Made by a program: the position numbers and the translations under genes. DNA of 64,000 nt, taken from NCBI RefSeq assembly GCF_905220415.1, contig NC_059537.1, positions 2,531,989-2,595,988 of the forward strand, in the 5' to 3' direction. Origin of the DNA: Colias croceus (taxonomy: Eukaryota; Arthropoda; Insecta; Lepidoptera; Pieridae). Below are positions 1-9,960 of this stretch, piece by piece. The notes under the pieces are model-generated. The model worked only from the letters and a program-made list of their open reading frames with translations. It was not told where the DNA came from and did not search any database. Numbering within the stretch: position 1 is the stretch's first letter; each line of letters begins with the position of its first letter.

Positions 1-102
1 ACCCCGGGAAATAGGATAGGTTTTATCCCGGCAATTCCACGGGAACGGGAACTATGCGGGTTTTTCTTTGACTGCGCGGGCGAAGCTGCGGGTGGAAAGC
101 TA
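1..102 (+). mobile_element. Helitron-like family B, 3' part
   Basis: This is the 3' portion of a non-autonomous Helitron-like repeat cut by the window edge. It ends with the block ACTATGCGGGTTTTTCTTTG, a GCGG-loop-type hairpin and GAAAGCTAG followed by T. Other copies of the family lie at 2325-2573, 19309-19535, 28408-28653 and 61895-62131. It is noncoding. Confidence 0.7.
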
Positions 103-489
103 GTAGCTAGTAGTTCATAAATCATTTCACCAGGTAAAAGTATTAAGAGAACAAAAAAATCATAATCAAGTTATATTTGAGGCTTCCGATTTAAACTACT
201 TACCTATGACACAAAAATATTTACATACTGCCTATACAAACCTGACTCAACTTATTTAATACTCAGTAGTCGTTAAGGTTCGCATTCCTTAATGAGAATT
301 AATATTTGTTGCGAGAATTATTAATGTTTTCCTATATTTCATATTTCGAGAATGTAATCTGAAACTCGAATGAAATAGCGTATTGTGTTACATTTTTACA
401 TGCTAAGATTTTGCAATATGCAATAGTTGCAATAGACTAATAAGATATCTGGATAGTTTCAGTTTCCTATAGGAAATTTGTATATCACT

Positions 490-692
490 AGGTTTTCTTT
501 GAAAACGCGAGCGAAGGCGCGCTCGGAAAGCTAGTTGTTAAATAAAACTATCCCCTTTAACAGAAAAAGGAAGTTACTACAGTCACTTCATTAGTATAAT
601 ATAATATTTTCAGTTAGACTTTTCCAGATTAATCAAATAACTAGCTGTTTCGCATGGTTTCACCCGGGAACGAAACCAAGGACAAAAGCTAG
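490..692 (+). repeat. Two short Helitron-like 3'-end remnants
   Basis: At 490-534 a degraded tail ends GCTCGGAAAGCTAG, like the family B terminus. At 641-692 a 52-bp piece begins CTAGCTGTTTCGCATGG and ends AAAGCTAG, so it looks like the CTAG ends of two opposed copies joined together. The rest of 103-1200 is A+T-rich and shows no gene or other repeat that I recognise. Confidence 0.45.
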
Positions 693-1209
693 TATTTCTA
701 TAGCATAATTAATTGTGTTATTATCGTGTTAAATAAGCTACAGCACTTCCAAGTTTTAGCAAAATAAAAAGATTAGGATCACATAATATTATAAAGACAA
801 AATATTATATCCTCAGAAACTTTCCCGCAAAAAGTTTCAACATTCGACGGTTTCAAAAAGTTAATAATCAATCACAGAACAGTAAAAACTAAATAGAAGT
901 GCGATGTGGGCGTGGCGTAGACAGAGTAACTAATAGACCCAATGACGATACCTTTCTCACTTACACAAGAAAGAGAGCGAAAATACCATAACAAATGCAT
1001 AAGACAAAGACACAAATACCCTATTTTTTGTCCCTTAGTGTGTAACCTGTTTTTCAATGTCTGCAACTTGAGTTGCGAAACAAACTTTGACAGTTCGTGC
1101 CTTCATCGTGCTTGGTGTTCGAATTTTGGATATTATTTAGTAAAAAATCGACACGAGTACATTGAAAAGACGGTGAAATTATCCTAATATAGACATCGAA
1201 GTAAATAGA

Positions 1210-1831
1210 ATGGTGCGTTGTCGTGTTATTGCATGTTTAAGCGATAGTGAGAAGAAAATTGCCGGTGTGTCTTTTCACGCGTAAGTACGACTTTATTGTC
1301 CTTATTTATAGTTTCTCAGTGATGATTATTTATACTTTAGCCTAAAGTAACAACAAGTCGCGTTAAAACAAGGAAATTATTAGCGTAATATCGATTTTTA
1401 CATTCAATAACCTATAAACATCAACAAGTAAGTGTTGCCAGTGTCGGGAAAAATAATACCCCGATCATCAATAAAAAAATATTGATTTGACAATACGGTG
1501 AAACTCGAAAGTAAATGAATATGAAATCCCATAATAACCCAGTGTTTCGGGAAGACTTCGGCATCGAAAACATATTTTAATTTATTATTTCTCATAGTAA
1601 TTGTGATTGACATAAAATTACACTTATAATTTTAGAGAAATGAACTACCTGCGAGTATTAATTATTAACCTATATTTTATCGATTTGTTTCCAGATGATC
1701 CAGACCTACGTAATAAATGGATCGAAGTGGGAGAAAAGATTGGATTCTCACAAAATATTGTAAAATATGAACAAGCCAATGAAAAAGTAAGAAATGTGTA
1801 CACGAAATTAACATTGTTTCGTCATCAATAA
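1210..1831 (+). pseudogene. Degenerate THAP-domain fragment (two exon-like pieces)
   Basis: The first piece, 1210-1280, starts at an ATG and reads MVRCRVIACLSDSEKK followed by IAGVSFHA. This resembles the first exon of a THAP zinc finger (C-x4-C then G-SFH), and a good donor GTAAGT follows at 1281. The second piece, 1695-1831, follows an acceptor (TTTCCAG) and reads DDPDLRNKWIEVGEKIGF, the usual second THAP segment. Joining 1280 to 1695 gives an immediate TGA, so the phases do not match. The expected VCSxHF zinc-ligand segment reads VYTKLTLF, so the Cys and His appear lost, and the frame stops at 1829-1831. I read it as a decayed THAP gene or transposase remnant. An unannotated intervening exon could still rescue it. 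Confidence 0.5.
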
Positions 1832-2104
1832 TCAATCTATTTATATTTTTTTGTATCTACTACATTGATTATAAAGACAAAAGAAAAATCTCATAACTGG
1901 TTTTATTTAATTGATCCTAAAAATATTTACCCTTTCCAAAACATCCGGGAGCTCGGATACTGTGGCAACATTCAACTTATACATTGACAAACTATCTTTG
2001 TCTCAGTCGCGGTTACAGAGTACCTTTGTCTATTAGTTTCTCTGTCTACGGGGCGTGGCCCACGTGTCACTAGTAAGATAATGGGTACCATTCACAGGCG
2101 CACC

Positions 2105-2290
2105 CATCCGCTGGATTTGTAGCTGGCTACAAGTCCGCGGACCAATCTGCGTGTGTATGTGTAGTTGTGCGCGGCTCGCGGCTCGGCGCGGGCTCGCCGT
2201 CTGGAGACGCGAGCGCCGCGCCGCACCCGAGCCGCGCCGGACAAATTCGTACGTGTGTGTGCACGCGCGGATTTGTCGGTGAACTTGTCA
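2105..2290. mobile_element. GC-rich MITE-like repeat
   Basis: This is a GC-rich island in A+T-rich DNA with imperfect inverted ends: ACAAGTCCGCGGACCAATC on the left, and on the right GCGCGGATTTGTCGGTGAAC. The middle is rich in GCTCGCGGCTCGG-type blocks. A related stretch occurs at about 2985-3100 (GATGACGGATTTGTCC, GGCTCGGGGCTCGGCTCG). I infer a non-autonomous DNA element family. The open frame across it on the minus strand is a by-product of GC-richness and an adjoining Helitron. Confidence 0.45.
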
Positions 2291-2324
2291 GTCATTCGCC
2301 ATATACATACATAATTAATTTTAT

Positions 2325-2573
2325 AAATAATTAGCTTTCCACCCGCAGCATCGCCCGCGCAGTCAAAGAAAAACCCGCATAGTTCCCGTTCCCGTGGGAT
2401 TGCCGGGATAAAACCTATCCTATTTCCCGGGATAAAAAGTAGCTTATTTCCTTTCTTGGGTATCAAAATATCTCTATACCAAATTTCATGCAAATTGCTT
2501 CAGTAGTTAAGGCGTGATTGAGTAACAGACAGACAGACAGAGTTACTTTCGCATTTATAATTATTATTAGTAT
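2325..2573 (-). mobile_element. Helitron-like family B copy
   Basis: On the minus strand this reads from ATAATTATAAATGCGAAAGT through the AGACAGACAG-type microsatellite, ACCAAATTTCATGCAAATTG (as seen on +) and CCCGGGATAAA blocks to a GCGGG hairpin and GGAAAGCTAA. The terminal CTAG is mutated. It matches the copy at 28408-28653 over most of its length. Confidence 0.65.
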
Positions 2574-2583
2574 GGATTCAAAG

Positions 2584-2628
2584 AAATAAATGCGTTGTGA
2601 TTTATGAAAAATCACAACGCATTTATTT
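2584..2628. repeat. Perfect 20-bp foldback hairpin
   Basis: The left arm AAATAAATGCGTTGTGATTT at 2584-2603 is exactly inverted at 2609-2628 across a 5-nt loop. It lies just beyond the end of the Helitron-like copy. Confidence 0.85.
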
Positions 2629-2939
2629 ATTTATGATATTGATTTCTAGATAACAGATTTCGATTTTTAGAGTAACGTCTCTAGTAAGTATTTAAAAAGA
2701 AAAAAGGTTCAGTTCTTTAAATCAGAAAATGTTTATTATGTTAAGAATGGTTTATTAGTAAAATCAAATATAAAAATTACTCGTATCGGTCATTATTATT
2801 ATAAATATATTATTTTAATTGAAAAAAGTTAAACAAATGTGCAGTTCTAGTTCGTTCGTTATTTCTTTCTTCGTTGTTTCAGCTATTCCTTTGCCCACAC
2901 GCGCTTTTTTTTCTGTGTTAAAAGCATTTCACTGACTAC

Positions 2940-3286
2940 TAGAGCCAGAGAGCTTTTTTTCGTGGTAGGATAGATACGTGCAAGGCTCACCAAAGTTCAC
3001 AGTCGACTGGACTGCAACTCGGCGCTCGTGTAGTGTGTGGGCGATGACGGATTTGTCCACGGATTGGTACGGCTCGGGGCTCGGCTCGCGGTGCGTGTAG
3101 TGAATGCCGGGCTTAAGATCACCTTACTTGGTCTCAGTTGTGCGCAGAAAAATATTCGAGTCGGTTGTCAGCTGTCAAACCTTTTTTCCATTTTTATTCA
3201 TTAATTAGGGCGTGTTGTTCGGTATTAGAGTGGAAAAATGATAGCAGACGAAATAATATCAGCAATGGAGGCATTTCATACCATCG
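2940..3286 (+). other. Orphan 5' exon with GC-rich leader
   Basis: An ATG at 3238 opens 16 codons (MIADEIISAMEAFHTI) ending at a strong donor (ATCG|GTAAGT, exon end 3286). Before it lies a GC-richer stretch containing CTCGGGGCTCGGCTCGCGG. It looks like a promoter plus first coding exon, but no continuation in phase was found before CHRAC1. The nearest exon-like piece (3593) would introduce a stop. I do not recognise the peptide. It could be the 5' remnant of a gene or transposon. Confidence 0.25.
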
Positions 3287-3592
3287 GTAAGTCTTATTTT
3301 AATTTATTTTAAATATATTTTATGTTATAACTTCGCTTGTCGTAATTTGTCAAAAATTTATAAAAATATTAAGTCAAAATGAACCTTAATCCATAAGAAA
3401 TTAGTACTAATATAGATTGAACAGCAAACAAGACTTTCTGGAATATTATTGCAATAAACAAACGAATTTCGGTTTAGTGATGGTTGTAGCTTATATCGAC
3501 AGTATCGATACTTTAGAAAAGACAAACATTATAAATATGTATTGAATTTTATTTTATTTTCCTTAGCTTTCATTTATCCAATTTATTTATAG

Positions 3593-3755
3593 ATTTCCCA
3601 AAGAGGCTAATTTAAAAGAGAAATGGATAAATGCAACGTGACGAGTTAACTGGATGCCGAACAGCACTAAGAAGTCTAACAAAGGCCGCCGATACATCAA
3701 ATCTACGGCAGTTCCAAGATTTAAGCTATGCATAAGTTCTGTTTGTATTTTGTAA
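3593..3755 (+). pseudogene. THAP-domain second-exon pseudogene
   Basis: After an acceptor (TTTATAG, ending at 3592) the frame reads FPKEANLKEKWINAT and then TGA at 3639-3641, where THAP proteins usually have Gly. The same frame continues with RVNWMPNS and later GRRYIKSTAVPRF before TAA at 3753. These are recognisable second and last parts of a THAP finger (FP-W--A-GR-NW and RRxxKxxAVPxxF). The VCSxHF segment that supplies zinc ligands is missing. The TGA is one step from GGA. It is a dead copy with no intact first exon nearby. Confidence 0.5.
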
Positions 3756-4331
3756 ATATAGATTTATACTATTCTATTCCGTTTTTTATTTAATAATAAT
3801 AATATGAAAAGACATACTTAGTAGTAATAAACATACTCCAAAATGTGGCACATTGTACTATACTCATATAATAGAAAGAAAAAAAAATGCACCAAAAAAT
3901 ATTTATTTGTGAATTATCGATAACAAGGCTGACATCCCTTAGAGCATAGCATCAGATTAATATCAAGTCAATGTCATTAATGTAGAGTGACACAAATTTC
4001 AACCTTATTTCTATGTGTTGAGGTTCAAAGTTATATCTATCGAAAACTAACGCCCTCTGTTGTGGAGTAGCTGAATGTTTTTCGAATTTGGAATTTCGGA
4101 GCAAAGAGAAACAAAACAGCTAATATGCATAGGGATGTTATATTAAAATAAACCGTAACAGGGTGCGTTAGGGTACATATTGAAATGCTGAATTTATAAC
4201 CTAAGTCAGTTTTTACTCAAATTAAGCTGTCCAATCAAAAGCATAGTTTACTTGTAGTGTACTGTATAACTATCGGTTTAAATGTATGGGTTTGGCGACA
4301 CTGGTTTTCATACTAATTATGACATTATATA

Positions 4332-5162
4332 GGTCTACCAGAATCTGATGGCATATTTATAATTATGAAATAAAAGATTTTCATGTGGCAACTTATTTGA
4401 CAACTATCAAATTGGTTGTCAAATTATTTGTCTTTTTTGCAGTTGATAAATAATTTTTAGGATTTTGTCTAAAAAATCTTCGAAAATGTCGAAAAAGCCG
4501 CTGTGATCACAAGCAAGAGGTGTTGTTTATAATGTGTATAGAAAAATATTTGATGAAGAAGGGTCAAACACATCTTAATTTTCAATTTAGAAGATTTTAT
4601 TGGTAAATTGGACTTACCCGCTTTGATACTTTTAATTATAAAATATTATATGTAGGTAACTATAATATTGTTTGTTGATTGGAATATAATTTTATGAAAA
4701 CTTATTACAGGAGTTTCCAATACGGCTATTCGTCAAGTCCAAGCTGTCCAAGTCAATTTTATAATGTGTGTATCTGTTTATACTTACGAAAATAAACATA
4801 GTTTTATTTTACTTTTATTTTATTTTATAAAAAATTATAAGCAGTCTAGTTTTCTATCGATATAACATCGATATTTTCACATGGCATAATGATAATGAAC
4901 ATACAAATATAGGTATGTGTAAATAATAATATGTATTACCTGTGTAAAAGTAATATGTATATTATACATGTAAGTATGTACCTACATAATATTAAGTGGA
5001 TATCTCATTATTAAGTACAGTATTGTCCACTTATGTAATGTGACTAATGATATTGAGAACAAACTAAAAAATAAGCAGTATCAAGATCGTTCAGTCCATT
5101 TTCCCTAGGGTTGCACACTCAAAATTTTGATTTCCCTAATTGCCATCAGATTCTGGTTTACC
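4332..5162. mobile_element. 831-bp TIR element, internally deleted DNA transposon
   Basis: The inverted ends are GGTCTACCAGAATCTGATGG at 4332 and its near-complement CCATCAGATTCTGGTTTACC ending at 5162. TATA flanks both sides, suggesting a TA or TATA target duplication. Inside, 4486-4578 carries a broken frame starting MSKKPL, a stop, then SQARGVVYNVYRKIFDEE. This resembles the N-terminal helix-turn-helix of lepidopteran DDE transposase genes. The rest is noncoding, so it looks like a deletion derivative of an autonomous element. Confidence 0.6.
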
Positions 5163-5519
5163 TATAGCACTTCTATTTGTTTTTACTGTTCTGTGTTAAT
5201 AATGGAAACTAGAGCGCCATCTTACTTTTGTAAATAAATTCTAAGTTTCTTTAAAGTGGCTCCAGATGGCTCTTCTTTAAATTTTATAATAATTTAACTG
5301 TGACCCGTGACATATTTTTATTATCTGTGACACGTGACAGCTATCAACAGTAGTGAGTACTGTAGTCTTGACAGTTGACGTTGACAATTGACATTGACGA
5401 AATACAAATTCGAATGGAAATTACTACTGTTTTTAAAAATACAAAACGCGCCGGTGTTTATTTATTAAATTTAAGTTCAGTATTTCTATATACATAATTA
5501 TCAAGATATATATTTCACA

Positions 5520-5994
5520 ATGTCGACTCCTAAAGTTGAAAAAGATCTTCATTTACCACTCTCGAGAGTTAAAACTATCATGAAAAGTTCCCCTGAAGTA
5601 GACGCGGTTGGCGCCGAACCCTTATATTTAGTAACAAAAGTAACAGTAAGTATCAAACAACACTACCAAATCCTAAATGCGTTTTCATTTCACATTAATC
5701 TACTTAAACTTTAACATCGGTTATTCACAGGAAATGTTCGTAACAGACTTAGCAAAGCGAGCATTTAAAAACAGCAAAAATAACTTCCTTGAATACAAGC
5801 ACATCGCCGAAGTCGTGCAAGAAGACGACACGTTAGACTTCTTACGTGAGATCATACCGAGAAAAATAACAGTTAGACAATTTAAAGAGTTAATGGCGAA
5901 AAAGGCGGCAAAAGCTAATTCTGACGATTCCAGCGAGGAATCAAGTGAAGAGGAAAGTAGTGAAGAAAGTTCTGAAGATAACAATCAAGAATGA
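5520..5994 (+). CDS. CHRAC1: CHRAC1 (Chrac-16-like) histone-fold protein
   Basis: Two exons, 5520-5645 and 5731-5994, joined in phase 0 across a short intron (GTAAGTATC...TTCACAG), encode 129 residues. The histone-fold core starts at about residue 11 with LPLSRVKTIMKSSPEVDAVG, the family signature of CHRAC1/CHRAC-15. It continues with LVTKVTEMFVTDLAKRAF and a last helix around DTLDFLREIIPRKI. A Ser/Glu-rich acidic tail follows from about residue 108, as in the human protein. The family pairs with a POLE3/CHRAC-14 type partner in the CHRAC nucleosome-remodelling complex; that role is inferred from homology. Length is close to the human 131 residues. A candidate AATAAA lies near 6340. Confidence 0.93.
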
Positions 5995-6276
5995 CATTAG
6001 GATTAGCTAGAATATAATTTAATTAAGTTATTTGTTATTTATGTATGAATTTGTATTGGAATGCAAGTTTTAGTTACATGGCTTAATAGGAAACTGTCCT
6101 CTTCCCACCATGCTACATGCTACATAAATATGTTTACTGTCAACAAACAAAGAATTTATAGGTAAGGTAGACATGAATTAGTTTAATTGGTGTATGATCT
6201 ACTCTTTACTCTTCCAAATGACATAGCTGTTGTATATTCATACTAGCTCTGTATATCGGTTGTCATGTCTATATCA

Positions 6277-6322
6277 CTAGGAATATTGTAAAATGTTAAG
6301 GATGTTTTTACAATATTCCTAG
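6277..6322. repeat. Perfect 17-bp foldback hairpin
   Basis: CTAGGAATATTGTAAAA at 6277-6293 is exactly inverted at 6306-6322 with a 12-nt loop. It sits near the presumed 3' UTR end of CHRAC1. Confidence 0.85.
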
Positions 6323-6730
6323 GTATTAGGGTTCATAAAATAAATTTCAAAAGCGCTTTGAGCAGTCTGCCAAAATATTAATAATGTTTTGGAATATTAA
6401 ACAAAACTTGTAGCGTAGTGTCTGACTATACATATTATTATAAAATACTTGAAGCAATAACAACTACCTAAAATACTAGATTTTCATGTAAGATGAGCGT
6501 TTTTTGTACCAGCAGAATAATTGTGACGAGCTTAAAATATACATAATGGAATAGTATAAAGAATGTTAAACTGTTATTTATTTTTTTACAATAATAATTT
6601 GTACATGCATTCTCATTAATTACAAATTGTTTCATGTAATATATAAGCCTTTTAGCTAACAATCTCAATTCCAAAAAATGTGATGATTTTTTAAATAAAT
6701 TTTAAACTTGGTGAACTTTTTTATTTTTTA

Positions 6731-6921
6731 CTAGCTGCTCCGCGCGGTTTCACCACCGTGACTTCTCTCCCGTTGGTCGTAGCGTGATGATATATAGCCT
6801 ATAGCCTTCCTCGATAAATGAGCTATCTAACACCAAAAGAATTTTTCAAATCGGACCCGTAGTTCCCGAGATTAGCGCGTTCAAACAAACAAACTCTTCA
6901 GCTTTATGATATTAGTATAGA
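6731..6921 (-). mobile_element. Helitron-like family A copy, complete
   Basis: On the minus strand this begins TCTATACTAATATCATAAAG and ends AGCAGCTAG, inserted between A and T. The internal blocks AACGCGCTAATCTCGGGAAC and AAAATTCTTTTGGTGTTAG are shared with all family A copies. A GCGG...CCGC-type hairpin precedes the CTAG. It is noncoding and non-autonomous. Confidence 0.75.
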
Positions 6922-7082
6922 TTTTGTCCAATTAATTCATTATAATCTTCACTTTCTTTACTCCTTAGATATGAAGCTATTTCCCCCACTAATTTCAAGA
7001 GTAACTACATACTTCATAATTCATATAATATTCATTCCTTTGAACAAATGTTATAAATGAGAAAGAGAAATAAAAAAAAAAG

Positions 7083-7239
7083 CGTGTGGCACTCGGGGAC
7101 TGACGGGGTAAAGCTATTGCATAAATGCATAGCATGCCTTCAAGCCACACCTCCGAGCCTGTCGGAGTGGGGAACGTGAAGTTTTTCGTTACGGAATTTC
7201 TCGATTCGGTCCCCGCGATAGAAGCTATGCAATAGCTTA
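7083..7239. repeat. Unidentified repeat with inner inverted arms
   Basis: A GC-richer block begins GTGTGGCACTCGGGGACTG. It contains AAGCTATTGCATA (7112-7124), inverted as TATGCAATAGCTT (7227-7239). Between them is GAGCCTGTCGGAGTGGGGAA. It may be a MITE, but no terminal duplication is clear. The open frame on the minus strand across it is not supported. Confidence 0.35.
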
Positions 7240-7918
7240 ATAATGAACCTAAAAGTTGACGGCTATATCCATTCATATTTCGTATGAGGCGTGGTCTATG
7301 CCTTAACTAGTAGGTAAGTTGTAAGTATCACCATGGACCCAATGGTATCACATATAATATAGTAAAATCTTGAACTATTTGCTATTTAAAACTCTCAGGG
7401 TGGATATATTTTTAGTATGGTTACGTTAATACTTATTTGTAATGATTGTCCATTCTATATAATAAAGTAATTATAAGCAATTTGATGGCATAAAATAATG
7501 ATAATGCCTCGAATCAATTTATATTTAGGTTTACATCAATTTATAGGTAAATTGTTTTTGTAAGTCTGTACACCATCAATAAATACTTACGCCTAGACCG
7601 ATTTTTAGTTTTTGATAATTTCGGTTTGACTTACCCAATTCTCAAAGCATAAAAGGTTTTATTGTTTGTATGAAAATTAAAAAAAAAAAACTTAAAAATC
7701 GTAAAGGGACGGACCGTTAGAGTTTAGTCAGTTATTTCATCCTTGAGTTAAACTTAATTTACAAAACTACCTTTGCCTAAGTGCGATGACTATCTCTTAA
7801 ATTGCATGCTTTTATCGAGTGTTGCGCTCAATAATTACTTACCTACAATGATATTTCCCAACTTATCAATTATGAAATATTGATGTCTAAACTTTAAAGT
7901 ACATAAAATTATCTTTAA

Positions 7919-8072
7919 CTAGTGGTCCGCCCCGGCTTCGCCCGTGGTACGTATCCTATATCCTTCTCCTGGCTCTAAACTACCTCCCTGCCAATTTTCA
8001 GCTAAATCGGTTCAGCCGTTCTTGAGTTATAAGTGGAGTAACTAACACGACTTTCTTTTATATATATATAGA
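7919..8072 (-). mobile_element. Helitron-like family D copy
   Basis: On the minus strand it starts TCTATATATATATAAAAGAA and ends with GGACCACTAG, flanked by A and T. It contains the block CGGTTCAGCCGTTCTTGAG (plus strand) and a CCCCGGCTTCGCCCG hairpin region next to CTAG. 7250-7918 holds nothing I can recognise. Confidence 0.6.
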
Positions 8073-8354
8073 TTACAAGTCAGTTACTTGCTCTGTGTTA
8101 CAACTTACAAGTAGGCTTATACGCCTGTGTCAATTTATACAATCAGTTTTAACATTCCTCTGGATATATGCTGTTCTGTTATATTATTAACTATCTGGAA
8201 GTTAAAATAATATGTAGGTAGTTATGTGAAAAAGAGTAGTCGAAAATGTTAAGCAGGCCATCAGTGATATTATCAGCTTTCCTTGGAAGATACCTTTTGT
8301 GTTTTAATTTCTTTTTATTTACCCATTGTCTGAAGAAATTATCAATCGTATGAT

Positions 8355-9960
8355 GGGTAAAAAATAAAAATAAAATAAAAAAGCCTTTATTTCTCAAAAT
8401 CACAATGGTTTCTTACATGCTAAAAGTATGGTTAAATGTGAGGGTTAAATGAACTTAATTATTATATTACAAACTATAACTAAACTCAAAAAATAATTAG
8501 CTATACATAAGAAATGATGACTCATAAATTATATAATATGTAGCTTGAGAACCCCTTTAAGTAAGGGTTTTTTTTTTTTTTTTTGTGTGGTGTTTCTCAA
8601 TGTTAGCCAGAAGGGCTTCTACATTTTAACGCGGACGCGGGGGTGAACTTAAGGTTCACCCTGGTAGCGACATGCACAAGGGCGTCCCCCCTTGACGGGG
8701 ACCACGAACCTCGGCTTGAGCTGTCGCTTGAGTGGAGGAGGCCAGAAGGGCCCTAATCGGACGGGCGCTCACCCGGGTGGGCGCGGGAACGCGGAACAAG
8801 GGACCTCGTCTTCGCCGGCGAAGACGGTGTACGCTTTCTGCTGTGGTGTGTGCGGTGTCGCGGTTTGTTCGACGTTGGGCTTCAATCGCCGAGTCTAGCC
8901 GTGCGTTAGCTTTGGTAATATCATCGTCGGAGTCGTCCAAGACATGTCTCGGCCGCCTACGACGATGAGTGGGATCGGGTTTCGCGACGTATGCGATGGC
9001 CTTTGTCACCAATGGGTTAGGGTGGTTTTTAGCCTTGTCGAAGTAGCGCTTAGACGCTTGCTTCATCCATTGGGCTATGGTGGGGAGTTCTAAGTCCCTA
9101 TGTAGGTCCACGTTACGCACGAACCAGGGCGCTCCAGTCGCTGTTCTCATGAACCGCGACTGAATCGTCTGGAGCTTGTGTATGGAGCTGGGAGCGCAAT
9201 GCGCGAAAACTACACTACTATAAGTGAGGATTGGACGGACCACCGTTTTGTAAAGTGTCACCTTATTTCTAAGGGACATTTTACTGCGTCTGTTAATAAG
9301 GTAATAGAGCCGGCTAAGGACATAGCTGGCTTTCTTACGGACTGCCTTAATGTGGGCTTTAAATGACATGTGTGCGTCTAGAGTGACGCCTAAGAATTTA
9401 GTGTGCTTTTGCCATGGAATGGCTTGGCCATAGAGTTTGACACTATCTATGGCCTCGGGGCCGCCGCGCCTGAAGAGCACGGCGGCGCTCTTGTCGGGGT
9501 TCACAGTGATACCCCATTTGCGGAACCATTTGCCTAATGCATCGGTCGCGGATTGTAGGAGTGGAGCTATTCTTTTGCGGTATGGACTCGACACGTAGAG
9601 TGCCGTGTCGTCCGCGAAGAGGGATAATTGCACTTTATCGTGCTTTGGGATGTCGCTAGTGTATAGCGCGAATAGGAGGGGCGAAAGTAAGGGTGAAGGC
9701 CTCCTCCAGACTGTTCCAGTATTCTCTTTTTTGCGCTTGTAACATCCACTTTTCCCCAGTTATTTTCGTTATATCGTCTGCCCAGCGATAAAGGGGTCTA
9801 CCGTGCTTTCTTTTGCCTTTCGGACCAGGCCAAGATGTTAGGCGTATAGTCCAGCGGTCATCCTTCATTCTGGCTATGTGGCCAGACCAACTCCATTTCA
9901 GCTTAAGTGCGTATGATAGAGCATCCTTAAATTTTGTTTTATGTGTGTGGCGTATTTTTT
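8355..9960 (-). pseudogene. RTE/CR1-like retroelement 3' fragment, split
   Basis: The minus-strand coding remnant at about 9960-9694 reads KLKWSWSGHIARMKDDRW, then KGKRKHGRPLYRWADDITK and EYWNSLEEAF, the C-terminus typical of insect endonuclease/reverse transcriptase elements. The matching 3' UTR resumes at 8558 and runs to about 8355, ending AGAAATAAAGGCTTTTTTAT on the minus strand with an A-rich tail. Between the two parts lies a jockey copy (8568-9684). The 5' end is truncated near 9960, so the element is non-functional. The clade assignment is uncertain. Confidence 0.65.
8568..9684 (-). mobile_element. 5'-truncated jockey-type LINE
   Basis: On the minus strand an RT frame runs from about 9684 with SPLLFALYTSDIP and LSLFADDTALYVSS (the YADD-type catalytic motif). 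It continues with TVNPDKSAAVLFRR, KFLGVTLDAHMSF and YKTVVRPILTYSSVVF, then a jockey C-terminus with RRPRHVLDDSDDDI. Endonuclease and early RT motifs are missing, as expected for 5' truncation. The element ends in a 17-nt poly(A) (T run at 8568-8584). The duplication AAGTAAGGG is found at 8559-8567 and again at 9685-9693. It inserted into the older retroelement on the same strand. The extra C-terminal residues past the DDSDD motif read from GC-rich sequence. Confidence 0.8.

Noticed and set aside
2092..2493. 133-codon minus-strand frame
   Set aside because: It runs through a GC-rich repeat and a Helitron-like copy and has no recognisable protein features.
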